From assembly GCA_963841945.1 (NCBI GenBank), contig CAWJFC010000001.1, positions 186,001 through 250,000 on the forward strand: a DNA stretch of 64,000 bases, written 5' to 3'. Both the position numbers and the translations under genes were made by a program. The DNA comes from Acidiflorens sp963841945 (GTDB lineage: Bacteria > Acidobacteriota > Terriglobia > Terriglobales > Acidobacteriaceae). The notes under the pieces were generated by a model. That model was given only the letters and a program-made list of their open reading frames with translations. It had not been told where the DNA came from and ran no database searches. This document shows, in pieces, positions 50,901 to 58,847 of this stretch; the stretch's first letter is position 1; each line of letters opens with the position of its first letter.

Positions 50901-51540
50901 TGCCGACGGTCTCGTCGCTGGTATCGACGCCATCAATCTCGATGCGGGCGGTGCGACCGAAACGGCCACCGAAGGAGATCGCGGCGAATCCTTTTTTGGT
51001 GGGATCGACGTCGCCGCCGTCCTGGATCTGAACGCCGGGCTCGAGCTGGGCGAGATCGAGGAAGTTGCGGCCGTTGACGGGAAGGTTCTCGATCTGCACG
51101 GGCGTGAGTACGCCTTGCACGGTGGCCTGCTCGGTGTTGACTTCGAGCGACTCGCCTTCGACCTGCACGATCTGCGTGGCCTGGCCGAGCTGCATCTTTA
51201 TATTGCCCGGTGTGGTGACACCGACTTCGGCGATCGCGGTCTGTTCGGTGGTTTTAAAGCCCTGGGCTTCGACGCGGATGGTGTAGTCGCCGGGCGTCAG
51301 AGCTCCTGAGGTATAGGTGCCGGAGGAGCTGGTCGTAACGTTCACGACGCGGCCGGTGGCTTTTGCGGTGATGGTGACTTTGGCGTTGGCGACGACGGCT
51401 CCGCTCTGGTCGGTTACCGTGCCCTGAATGCTGCCGGTGGAGATGGTGGTTTGGGCGAACGAGGCGGAGGCGAGAAGCAAGGTGATCGCCAGGAGTGCAA
51501 GCGCGATCCGAGCAGAAGACAGATTCGCTGACATGTGCAT
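47938..51540 (-). CDS. Oar-type TonB-dependent receptor-like outer-membrane protein
   Basis: 1200 residues. Signal peptide (ARIALALLAITLLLASASFA, ending FAQT), a carboxypeptidase-regulatory-like beta-sandwich (about 30-115: GSIQGTVTDQSGAVVANAKV, GDYTIRVEAQGFKT), a plug domain (about 118-260, ENLPVNGRNFLDLAQLEPGV, IEIDGVDTSDETV) and a ~900-residue barrel ending in EFSLKLNF with a terminal Phe. This class is expanded in Acidobacteriota and is thought to take up large glycans or peptides, but substrate is unknown. ATG 51540 or the next ATG two codons later. A 28-bp palindrome lies about 270 bases upstream. Confidence 0.9.
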   Translation of the reverse strand: MHMSANLSSARIALALLAITLLLASASFAQTTISTGSIQGTVTDQSGAVVANAKVTITAKATGRVVNVTTSSSGTYTSGALTPGDYTIRVEAQGFKTTEQTAIAEVGVTTPGNIKMQLGQATQIVQVEGESLEVNTEQATVQGVLTPVQIENLPVNGRNFLDLAQLEPGVQIQDGGDVDPTKKGFAAISFGGRFGRTARIEIDGVDTSDETVGTTTQDIPQGAIQEFQIGQSSLDLSTELTSSGSVNVVTKSGTNTFHGSGFYAFRDQSLNANLPGGSDTYFQRNQYGGNFGGAIIKDKLFFFGDIERTLQAFQIPVQPGPPFDVAADTGTYSAPFRETEGIGRLDWQISRSYHMFYRFSDNKNSDFDSFEGTAYQPLDNTNRTHDHVVGLDFTTGNFTHSIRFGYMKFFNHIASGTTANTPFNPSSPIELAIGPDPFCLNTSGATPDPFCSGQGFLAPQTTPQSDHQIKYDGSRSWGKHIIRYGGGFNHIQGGGFAGFLADGPAVNDSATDCPANPLCGTLPGGATNPLNFLTNFVLLGNGAGFSTEKSSFGFPGGGLGPDNRFSWYIGDSWKIQPNFTVNIGLRYVRDTGRTDSDLGAIPELSTLFDNQFYSGLGNRVNNPNKNFAPQLGIAYDPWKNGKTVFRGGIGIFYENSIWNNVLFDRPGRLTNGSFLGFQPACEGGQGLIYTLPGTTTMVNTGSTGPGALNLCNQPISQVQSQIAGLQAQYQAAAQAVGSGPNGNYILNSLADTGPNGTGTNLFAPDYRTPRSVQMNFGFQHEIRHGMVLTADYLRNISTHTLLAVDTNHVGDARFLNTAAANAAIAATLADCNVSSISATYAPTTNCVTPFNSTPHPATISDFAVNGLDSGYSVCSGYGPCTNAAFGGINNGATGGNQMLFPNGRSEYNGLQMSLKQDIHNPFKGVTYMNLQVSYALSRYKSMAADSDFVNSAWDAANPTRYFGPNGLDRTNQLSFGGVFQFPLRIQASLIGHFYSELPSTLFLPSPGIPGGMFITGINGDGTGDGYATNGSNGTLGSILPGQNLGSFDRGVNASNINGVINAYNSKYAGQPTPSGQVLINQLGFTQADLTGLGAVMPTLQDAPAGQANNGWLRDLDLNLSWTYKIVERLEIQPGISFFNIPNFSNFDGPKNTLNGILDGSSGSVNGTSGTQPVNYRIGLGSGVFGVGAPRVAEFSLKLNF

Positions 51541-51906
51541 CTTCCTTTCGAATGGTCTTTCGAATGTCGAAAATTAAGCCGAATGTCGAACGGACTTTTG
51601 CTAGCTTGACCGATCGGAATTAAGAAAGTGCACGCTATGAAAAACCGATCAGATAAGAGACCACAAACCTGTAAGAAAGCGCAATAGAAATGACTACAAG
51701 TGCGGATGAATAAGCAATCGCGGCACCAACGTGGAGCAGGGCGACGGTATCTATTGTTATCAGCTAGTTATGGGGGATTAGGGTAAGACGAGATAGGGAG
51801 AAAGGCCGGCGCAATCTTCCAAATTTGGAAGATTGCGAGGGCGGGAGATGTGGGATTCTGGAAATACGGTTTTGAGAATTCGAAGGCGAATGCGGCGATC
51901 GATTCG
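51541..51906. other. Upstream region of the TonB receptor gene
   Basis: No gene. CGAATGTCGAA occurs twice (51561 and 51580) near the receptor start with a shorter TTTCGAATG copy before it, and a 28-bp perfect palindrome is at 51811. Confidence 0.5.
51811..51838. promoter_or_regulatory. 28-bp perfect palindrome
   Basis: Two 14-base arms, CGCAATCTTCCAAA and its exact complement, with no spacer. Located 69 bases after the prolyl oligopeptidase stop and 271 upstream of the receptor start. Could be an operator or a cruciform/hairpin at the 3' end; no U-tract. Confidence 0.5.
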
Positions 51907-54054
51907 CTAAGGCTTCACTCCTAACTGCCAGAATAAGAAGGAGTACATGTCGGTCGAGTCCTCGACCTGCTTGGCTACCGGTTTGCCTTGGCCGTGGCCG
52001 GCTTTGCTATCGATGCGGAGGAGGATGGGGCGCTCTTTGCTGTCTCCGTTTTTGGCTTCGGCTTGCATGAGGGCGGTCATCTTTTTGGCGTGCATGGGGT
52101 CGACGCGGGTGTCAGTGTCGGCGGTCATAAAGAGGATGGCGGGATACTCCTCGCCCGGCTTGACGTGGTGGTAGGGCGAGTAGGCGTAGATGAAGTTGAA
52201 TTGCTTGGGATCTTCGGCGGAGCCGTATTCGGGGATCCAGAGCTTGGCAATCTGGAAATTCTGGTAGCGGAGCATATCGAGCAGCGGAACCTGACAGACG
52301 ACGGCGCGGAACAGGTCAGGACGCTGGGTGATCATCGCGCCCATAAGCAGGCCGCCGTTGGAGCCACCGAAGATGGCGAGGTGATCTTTGTCGGTGTACT
52401 TTTCGGAGATCAGATATTCGGAGGCGGCGATGAAGTCGTCGAAGACATTTTGTTTTTTGTCGAGCATGCCGGCGCGATGCCAGTCCTCGCCGAATTCGCT
52501 GCCACCGCGGAGATTGGCGACGGCATAGACGCCGCCGTGCTCCATCCAGAGATACATGCTGCGATTGAAGCCGGGGCTCATGGAGATGTTGAAGCCGCCG
52601 TATCCGGTGAGGAGTGTGGGATTCTGACCGTTCTTGACGAGGCCTTTTTTGCTGACGATGAACATCGGAATTTTGGTGCCGTCCTTGGAGTGGTACCACT
52701 CCTGGCGCACGTCATAGTCGGAGGGATCGATGGAAGGGGCGTCAACCTTGGCCCAGAGCTCGGTTTTGTTGGTGGTGAGGTCATAGCGATAGACCGAGGG
52801 GGGGACAGTGAAGGACTGGAAGGAATAGAAAATTTCGTTGAGATCGTAACGGCCGGTGGCAGTGGGAACGCTGCCGATGGCGGGCTGAGGGATATCGGCG
52901 AGGTGCTTGCCATCGAGCGAGAAGAGCTTGAGTTCGGCGGCGACGTTGTGCTCGTACTGCACGAAGAGCTTGCCGCCGGTGACGCTGGCATTTTGCAGGA
53001 CGGCGTCGGTTTCGGGGATGAGTTCTTTCCAGTTGGCGCGCTGAGGATGCGCGGCGTCGGCGACGAAGACGCGGAAGTGGGGGGCGTCTTCATTGGTGGT
53101 GATATAGATCTTGCCTTCGAAGAAGTCGCCGCCGTAGAGGAATTCCTTGCCCGTGGTCATCTCGACGGGAGCGGCATTGGGGCCGGCGTGGCGATCCAGT
53201 AAGAACATCTCGGTTTTCGACCAGCCTTGTTCGACGTTGATCAGCAGCCAGCGATCGTCGTCGGAGATGCTGACGGTGGGGATGTTCTGCGGGTTGCGCT
53301 TGTCTTCGTAGATGAGCGGATCTTTGGCGGGGTCAGAGCCGAGTCGATGAAAGAAGAGCTTGACGTGATAGACCTCTTCGCCCGGCGGGACGTCGCCCTT
53401 GTGGGGATGGCGAGTGTAGTAGAAGCCGGAGTCGTCTTTGAGCCAGGCGAGACTGGCGAAGCGAGTGCGGTCGATGGCGTCGGGCAGCGTGCGGCCGGTA
53501 GCGGTCTCGAGGATGCGGAGAGTGCTTTCTTCGGAACCGCTGGGCGAGGTGCCGTAGGCGACGTATTTACCGTCATCGGAGGTAAACCACCAATCGAGGG
53601 CGACGGTAGCATCGGCGGAGAGCTTATTAACGTCGATGAGGACGCGGTCTTCGCCGTGGAGGCCTTCGCGCACATAAAGAAGAGGCTGATTCTGGCCGGC
53701 GTCGCGACGGGTGTGGAAGTAATAATTGCCGCCGATTTGTGGCGCGCCGACGACGCCGATGTTGAGGAGCTGCGTGAGCCGGGCGTTGATCTTGTCGCGG
53801 CCAGGGAGGGGGTCAAGCATGGAGCGGGTATAGGCAGATTCCTCTTCGACAAAGCGCTCGGTATCGGGATTGGTGGGATTTTCGAGATAGCGGTAAGGGT
53901 CCACGATCTTGTGGCCCTGGACGATGTCTTCGACGGGAGCGATCTTGGCCTTGGGAGGGCCGGAAGGAGACGGCGCGTCTCCTGCAACGACGATTCCGGC
54001 GAGACCGATGGAGAGAAGGAAGAAGACCGTCAACAAGCGCAGACCTCCGAACAT
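51907..54054 (-). CDS. Exported prolyl oligopeptidase (S9A)
   Basis: 715 residues. Signal peptide (MFGGLRLLTVFFLLSIGLAG...VVAG), seven-bladed propeller (about 50-430) and C-terminal alpha/beta hydrolase with the catalytic Ser in FGGSNGGLLMG, Asp in MTADTDTRVDPMHA and His in SKAGHGQGKP. Cleaves after Pro in short peptides; exported form acts in the periplasm. ATG 54054 has GTGAGGTG upstream; longer in-frame reads (to 54483) lack sense. No neighbours indicate a special substrate. Confidence 0.92.
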   Translation of the reverse strand: MFGGLRLLTVFFLLSIGLAGIVVAGDAPSPSGPPKAKIAPVEDIVQGHKIVDPYRYLENPTNPDTERFVEEESAYTRSMLDPLPGRDKINARLTQLLNIGVVGAPQIGGNYYFHTRRDAGQNQPLLYVREGLHGEDRVLIDVNKLSADATVALDWWFTSDDGKYVAYGTSPSGSEESTLRILETATGRTLPDAIDRTRFASLAWLKDDSGFYYTRHPHKGDVPPGEEVYHVKLFFHRLGSDPAKDPLIYEDKRNPQNIPTVSISDDDRWLLINVEQGWSKTEMFLLDRHAGPNAAPVEMTTGKEFLYGGDFFEGKIYITTNEDAPHFRVFVADAAHPQRANWKELIPETDAVLQNASVTGGKLFVQYEHNVAAELKLFSLDGKHLADIPQPAIGSVPTATGRYDLNEIFYSFQSFTVPPSVYRYDLTTNKTELWAKVDAPSIDPSDYDVRQEWYHSKDGTKIPMFIVSKKGLVKNGQNPTLLTGYGGFNISMSPGFNRSMYLWMEHGGVYAVANLRGGSEFGEDWHRAGMLDKKQNVFDDFIAASEYLISEKYTDKDHLAIFGGSNGGLLMGAMITQRPDLFRAVVCQVPLLDMLRYQNFQIAKLWIPEYGSAEDPKQFNFIYAYSPYHHVKPGEEYPAILFMTADTDTRVDPMHAKKMTALMQAEAKNGDSKERPILLRIDSKAGHGQGKPVAKQVEDSTDMYSFLFWQLGVKP

Positions 54055-54623
54055 AAACACCTCACTTTTGGTGTGGAGCATTGTGGTGGACGAGACACTG
54101 AGAAATAGGTTAGCAGAGCGGACGAAGAGAGATGACCTGTGGACGAGGAGATCGACGTTCGTAATCTTCGCGCGAGGAAGGGAGAGGAATAAGGTGGGTG
54201 AGTCGAAAGCCGACGATCGGGGCCGCGGTTTGCAACTGTGTCGAGCCAGTTGCGAATTTGCGGCCTCAGATTTTTTGGCGGCGCAGACTCTTCTTGCGTT
54301 CGCGACTTTCTTACGGCTGGGACTTCTTGGGGCTGGCACTTTCTTGCCGCTTCGAAATGTTTGCACGGCGGCGGGAGGTGTGGGGTGCGGCGGATTTGGA
54401 AATGGTAGAGAGGTTAGAAAGAGATTAGGCGAGCCGGTAGAAACTGCAGGAAATTCTATACAACTGGCGGAGATTCTGCTCACTCATCCAAGATGCGCGC
54501 AAGTACTCGGACCTAAGATTTTTGTTCGTGGCACGCACCGTTTCCAATCGGGTGCGGGCTCTGATATGATTTTGCTGAGCACAGAGTCCCGCGAATCAAG
54601 TGCGCCGAGACGTGTGCGTCCAC
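54055..54623. other. Intergenic region before tRNA-Asn
   Basis: About 570 bases where I see no credible gene, promoter or repeat. Confidence 0.4.
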
Positions 54624-54698
<75 letters not shown>

Positions 54699-54790
54699 TT
54701 CTTTTCAGTTGCCTACGAACGCGGGCCAAAATGATCGCGATTGACCGCAAAACCTTCTCTGGGGAATTCTCAAAGGACTAGAACGTAAAT

Positions 54791-57700
54791 TCAAAACTGC
54801 TTTGTGCGATTCCTCCTCCTTGCAAGCAGTTTCAGGACGGGTGCGTCCTGAACGCCGTCGGGGATCACGGGTTTGTCGTGGGGAAAAATGCCGACCTGAT
54901 CCGGATCGTGCTCTTCGATTTTCCAGGCAGGAATGACTCGCATTTTGTGCTTTTGAATAGAGAGATCGTCGAACGGCCTACATTTCCCTGTTTCCAAGTC
55001 GATTTGTGCAGGCATCAGGCGGTATGTCCCGATCCGCTCAAATCGACTGACGAACTCCATTAGGTTCCTGGACGTCGAGGGTTCCATCCGATGGATTCGG
55101 CTGGATGAAATGAAGTACTTGATCCTTGGTCCCCTCTCCGCCTCTACGAGGTTAGATCCAACGACGACGCTATAGTGGCTCGGATTTAAGCGATCAACGC
55201 CGGTGAGGATGGAAATCCGAAGGCGCTCCTCGTTGTCGATATCGCCAAGCTTCGCACGCCATTCTTGGAAGATAGCCTTTGCCGCCACGCCGTCCTCGAA
55301 GCCGAGTGCCATCCACGGCTCAAGATCCATTTCGACGGGCCAGATGTATAAGACTCCTTTCCATTTAGCTTTGTTCCACAATGGAGTGTCAATCAGAGCC
55401 ATGACCTTTCGCTCTGTGTGCTTCGTCTTTTCTCGATCAAGCAAATCCTTCGGGATTTCGCCGACTCCGATGTTCAGTTCCGTCATCACCTTGTCGCTTG
55501 GAGGTGCAAAGAGACCCCCGTGCCAATCGACTTTGCGCTTGGGAACATATGCACGTGGATCGTGCGAAATGTTCCAATCTGGAATGCGCGTCTTGGGATT
55601 GTTACCGAATATGTTTGCCATCGTGATCCCAGATTCAGTGAAGTTTATGGACCGAGCCAATCCGGATTCATCGCCGAAAATACGCCTCATATAGGCCTCA
55701 GGATCTGGGATCACTACCAGCTTTGTCAGCACGAGGGTGAGAATGTGGAGGAACCAATCTCCATCTCTCGAGCCTGAAATGGATCCCCCATGCACAATCG
55801 AAATGTCGCTTCCCGCCGACGCATCTTCCTTAATCTTCGGTGCGCCTTGATGGTTTACGTCCCTAGCAATATCGATTGTTAGTTCCTCCCTGTTAGGAAA
55901 GATCTCTTCGTCTAGGCTCGTGGCGAACAGAGCCTCGATGCCGGCGAGCACCCGTTCGGCCAGCCTCTGGGATTCGTAATCTGCTTCTGCCCTCGCAATG
56001 ACGCGGTAGCCCAGCACGGGGGATACGAACGACAATCTATCCCCGCCTAAACCCGTGGGGCAGGGCGGCAAATCAGCGACTGCCGGTTGTTTCATAAAAT
56101 CCGTGAACGTGGAAAGTAGCGAATCGCTGCTCTCTTCGGCAGGAATGCTGCCCTCCGAGCGCAGTAGGTCCTCATGTCCAAGCGCATACAGTAGCGTCAT
56201 CCGGGAATAGGGCAGATCGAGATGTTCAAGAACATCTGGCAAGAAACGCAATTCCATCAACCCTGGAAGATCGGTCTTTAACAGCAATAGAGCCAAAACC
56301 ATGTCCTGTGCGTTTCGCTCGGACAAGAATCTTTCCCTTTGGTCGGGATCGAGCCCCTGGTTGCTTGCAAGCACCCCGGCAAATTCTATCCACTGCAAAA
56401 CATGCGCTACACGACCTAGTTGCAGCTCAAGCCACACCAGTTTCCGGGCGCACAAAAGGGCATTGTCGGGAATGGGCCCTCCCTCCCGTAGCCCGGCGCA
56501 TACCAGATTAGTGGACGCAAGGATATTCGCGCGTGACGCCCAGAGCAGTCCCGCTCCTTCGTATGCTGAACCACCTGCAAATAGCGCCTCCGTGAGTTCC
56601 TCGCGAGCCTCACGCATCGCGAGTTTCTGTTGGGCACGCCCAAAGAGTCGAATGGCATCGTAAACACGCACCGCCCGCAACTTTTGAATGCCGCGCGTGA
56701 GAAGCATGCGGCCAGATTGCTGTTGTCCTACCCGTTTTTGCGTTAGCTCAACAACTGACTCGATCAATGCATCGTACTGGGGCTCGTTGGTGAAGAAGAC
56801 ACCGAGCTCATCAACGATTCTAGCGAATGCCTCGACCGGATAATCGATCAGGCCCTCGCTTTCAGACGTAATCTTGATGAGTTTCTTGATGGCCGGGCCG
56901 GACGCATCCTTTGATGTTGTCAATAGCTCAAGCATTACCAAGTGCGTACGTGCCGAGAGCGCATTGTTCGGTCGTTCTATGTCCAGACTGAGTCTGGAGA
57001 GGACCACGTCGAGCTTGTGTTTTCGGTCATCCAAGCCCGAAGCAATCGTGTCGATTCGCCCGCTCAAACAAGCTGTGTAAAGTAACTGCCAAAGGTTGAC
57101 TGCCAGTTCGACATCGTCAGCTAAATCGCTAGTAAGAGCGAGGGGTTCTACAATGTTGTAATAGCGCAGGAATTCGTTCCAATCCTCGTACCACCAGTAT
57201 GCCGTCCATGCACGTTGATATGCGACGCGAAGGCGCTGCTGGGGAATCCCAACGGAATCTGCGTAGCGCTCAGCTCTCGAAAATCTCCCCTCAGTCTCAA
57301 CGCGAGGTTTTTCAAGATTTCTGCTTAAGATCGCGGCGCTAAGGCAATCCTCGACAAGTTGGTACTCGACGCCCTTGTAGCGAGAAGTGTCGATGATTCT
57401 GGCCTCGACCGCATCCAACCGCCGGGATTTTGCCAAGTCTCTCGGACCAATGAGACGGGAACTGGTGGATGGCGCGTCAAGGTGAAGGGTCTCGATGGCG
57501 ATATCCTGTCGCCCGTGTTCAAAAATGATTTTCAGTAGCCAATTGCGGTCGAATATGCAAACCCGGATCCCGTACTTCGCAGTCAATTGGTCCTCAACCT
57601 CGGCCCGCGTTTTGTCTCTCACATACTGATTCGTAATAAAGTGGATGAGCTTGTAGCCCCGTTTGGTAGAGGCAAGGCTCTTAACGTCAGCGCGAACCTT

Positions 57701-58111
57701 TGAGCGCCATTCGCGTTTGGCACTAAATGCAAAGGCCCACCGTTCCTCGGAATTGATCGAAGTTCCTTGATACCAGCGGTTAGAGATTCGCTCGGAAACC
57801 GGATAGTTTTCTGAATCAGCTTTGCTATCGCCGCCTCCCGTCGGTCCAGTTTGCACAACCAAACTCGGGCAAATCTCCTGTTCCGCAATTCTTCTGCAGA
57901 AATGCTCAAAATCGATCTCTTGTTTCTTGCTGGTAAGGACGTTCAGGTGATAGTCAAGCACCTCCTTGTTTAGCACGCCTTCAGACCTGACCCTCGAGTC
58001 GGAGAAAAGTTCTGGTCGCCGCGCGCGCATGAACTGTGCCGGGCTATTGGCTCCTCTGCTTTCATGCGATAACTCGGAGATTGACGTTCCCCGTCGGTGG
58101 CTATCGTTCAT
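54791..58111 (-). CDS. Large protein with Mrr-like PD-(D/E)XK N-terminus, putative defence nuclease
   Basis: 1106 residues. After a 50-residue polar N-terminus, FEHFCRRIAEQEICPSLVVQ and TGPTGGGDSKADSENYPVSE, WAFAFSAKREWRSKVRADVK and RGYKLIHFITNQYVRDKTRA form a restriction-endonuclease-like fold; the likely catalytic Asp is 95 or 99 and Lys132 (in Ser-Ala-Lys, where Glu/Gln-x-Lys is usual). GIRVCIFDRNWLLKIIFEHG closes it at about 205. Residues about 260-700 are helical and TPR-like; 700-1106 form a further domain without recognisable motifs. No P-loop or methylase. Divergent from a C-like XRE gene, 135 bases apart. Family unrecognised by me. Confidence 0.78.
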   Translation of the reverse strand: MNDSHRRGTSISELSHESRGANSPAQFMRARRPELFSDSRVRSEGVLNKEVLDYHLNVLTSKKQEIDFEHFCRRIAEQEICPSLVVQTGPTGGGDSKADSENYPVSERISNRWYQGTSINSEERWAFAFSAKREWRSKVRADVKSLASTKRGYKLIHFITNQYVRDKTRAEVEDQLTAKYGIRVCIFDRNWLLKIIFEHGRQDIAIETLHLDAPSTSSRLIGPRDLAKSRRLDAVEARIIDTSRYKGVEYQLVEDCLSAAILSRNLEKPRVETEGRFSRAERYADSVGIPQQRLRVAYQRAWTAYWWYEDWNEFLRYYNIVEPLALTSDLADDVELAVNLWQLLYTACLSGRIDTIASGLDDRKHKLDVVLSRLSLDIERPNNALSARTHLVMLELLTTSKDASGPAIKKLIKITSESEGLIDYPVEAFARIVDELGVFFTNEPQYDALIESVVELTQKRVGQQQSGRMLLTRGIQKLRAVRVYDAIRLFGRAQQKLAMREAREELTEALFAGGSAYEGAGLLWASRANILASTNLVCAGLREGGPIPDNALLCARKLVWLELQLGRVAHVLQWIEFAGVLASNQGLDPDQRERFLSERNAQDMVLALLLLKTDLPGLMELRFLPDVLEHLDLPYSRMTLLYALGHEDLLRSEGSIPAEESSDSLLSTFTDFMKQPAVADLPPCPTGLGGDRLSFVSPVLGYRVIARAEADYESQRLAERVLAGIEALFATSLDEEIFPNREELTIDIARDVNHQGAPKIKEDASAGSDISIVHGGSISGSRDGDWFLHILTLVLTKLVVIPDPEAYMRRIFGDESGLARSINFTESGITMANIFGNNPKTRIPDWNISHDPRAYVPKRKVDWHGGLFAPPSDKVMTELNIGVGEIPKDLLDREKTKHTERKVMALIDTPLWNKAKWKGVLYIWPVEMDLEPWMALGFEDGVAAKAIFQEWRAKLGDIDNEERLRISILTGVDRLNPSHYSVVVGSNLVEAERGPRIKYFISSSRIHRMEPSTSRNLMEFVSRFERIGTYRLMPAQIDLETGKCRPFDDLSIQKHKMRVIPAWKIEEHDPDQVGIFPHDKPVIPDGVQDAPVLKLLARRRNRTKQF

Positions 58112-58197
58112 AATGCCTTGTAGTGACTGCTTTAAGTCTACCTGAGGGCCCAGTTTGCGCAGGAATCTTTGCTGGGTGATTTCGCCGAGGTTCTATC

Positions 58198-58223
58198 CAC
58201 TTATAGTCTGTAGACGTATAGAC
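58198..58223. promoter_or_regulatory. Two-box operator resembling restriction-modification C-boxes
   Basis: CACTTATAGTC and GACGTATAGAC, each of GACT-TAT-AGTC style, separated by TGTA. From memory, C.Esp1396I and related C-boxes have the form GACTTATAGTC-N4-(T)GATTATAGTC. The right box overlaps the -35 of the XRE gene's promoter, where C-proteins repress at high occupancy. Confidence 0.6.
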
Positions 58224-58247
58224 TTCTCCCTCCCTATGGTGCAGGGG
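58211..58247 (+). promoter_or_regulatory. Predicted leaderless promoter of the C-like XRE gene
   Basis: -35 TAGACG (58211-58216), 18-base spacer, -10 TATGGT (58235-58240); a start about 7 bases later falls on the GTG at 58247, so the message would be leaderless, in keeping with the absence of a ribosome-binding site at usual distance. Confidence 0.5.
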
Positions 58248-58483
58248 TGACTGCCAAGATCTCAGACCCCCTCCACGCGTTCGGGAAAGTCCTGCGGGAA
58301 GTTCGACTTGCGAAAGATCTGTCGCAGGAGGAACTAGCCGCGCGGGCTGGAATCCACCGTACGTATATCGGAGATGTCGAACGCGGCACGCGGAACATCG
58401 CCCTGATAAACATGACCAAGATCGCACGGGCCCTCGGTGTGCCTCTGAGCCGCCTGATCGAGGACACGGAAAAACTACGATAG
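58247..58483 (+). CDS. C-protein-like XRE regulator
   Basis: 78 residues, nearly all helix-turn-helix: FGKVLREVRLAKDLSQEELA, AGIHRTYIGDVERGTRNIAL, MTKIARALGVPLSRLIE. Size, the RTYI-x-x-x-ER-x-x-RN pattern and the lack of extra domains match restriction-modification controller proteins, dimers that first activate then repress their own gene and the nuclease gene. Divergent from the Mrr-like gene, with a C-box-like operator between. GTG start, probably leaderless. Confidence 0.8.
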   Translation: MTAKISDPLHAFGKVLREVRLAKDLSQEELAARAGIHRTYIGDVERGTRNIALINMTKIARALGVPLSRLIEDTEKLR

Positions 58484-58500
58484 GATCCCACCGGCCTTTA

Positions 58501-58529
58501 TTGACGACTATGAGTGGACATGATATAAG
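58501..58529 (+). promoter_or_regulatory. Consensus-like promoter of the excisionase-like gene
   Basis: -35 TTGACG (58501-58506), exact 17-base spacer, -10 TATAAG (58524-58529). Predicted start near 58536, so translation from ATG 58538 would be nearly leaderless. Overlapped by the inverted repeat at 58516-58543. Confidence 0.65.
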
Positions 58530-58543
58530 TGTCAATCATGTCC
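58516..58543. promoter_or_regulatory. Inverted repeat over promoter and start codon
   Basis: GGACATGAT-10 bases-ATCATGTCC, perfect 9-bp arms spanning the -10 and the ATG. A natural autorepression site for the small DNA-binding protein it precedes. Confidence 0.6.
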
Positions 58544-58756
58544 CGCTTCGTTGAGTCCTCCGAGCCGATCCCACTGCTCACAGTCCTTCAAACTGCCAGT
58601 AGGTTGACCATTAAACCTTCCACCGTACGAGCCTGGATCCTTCGGCGCGAAAAGCTGGAAGTGGTCAAGGTGGGCCGCTGCATCAGGATCACAGAACGCT
58701 CAGTGCAACGGCTCATCGAGCTAAACACCATTCCTCCCAAATCGGCCAGAGTGTGA
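58538..58756 (+). CDS. Excisionase/MerR-like small DNA-binding protein
   Basis: 72 residues from ATG 58538 (a GTG at 58529 would add three). LLTVLQTASRLTIKPSTVRA, WILRREKLEVVKVGRCIRIT and SVQRLIELN make the winged-helix excisionase fold, where the protein binds DNA to direct recombination or regulate. Typical of integrated elements. Lies between the C-like gene and a transposase fragment; no intact recombinase is in the window. Confidence 0.78.
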   Translation: MSRFVESSEPIPLLTVLQTASRLTIKPSTVRAWILRREKLEVVKVGRCIRITERSVQRLIELNTIPPKSARV

Positions 58757-58847
58757 ATCCACAAAAATCACCTGACCGGCTGTATGACATGGAACGCCTG
58801 ATTGAACGGCATTATCCCGGGACGGTCTCGCAGTTGATCACGGGCAG

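Noticed and set aside
50071..51309. 412-codon plus-strand frame antisense to the TonB receptor
   Set aside because: High-GC shadow frame; composition (Gly/Val/Glu-rich with no motifs) and full overlap with a well-supported receptor.
51988..53202. 404-codon plus-strand frame antisense to the prolyl oligopeptidase
   Set aside because: Shadow frame of a gene with all catalytic motifs intact; no independent start signals.
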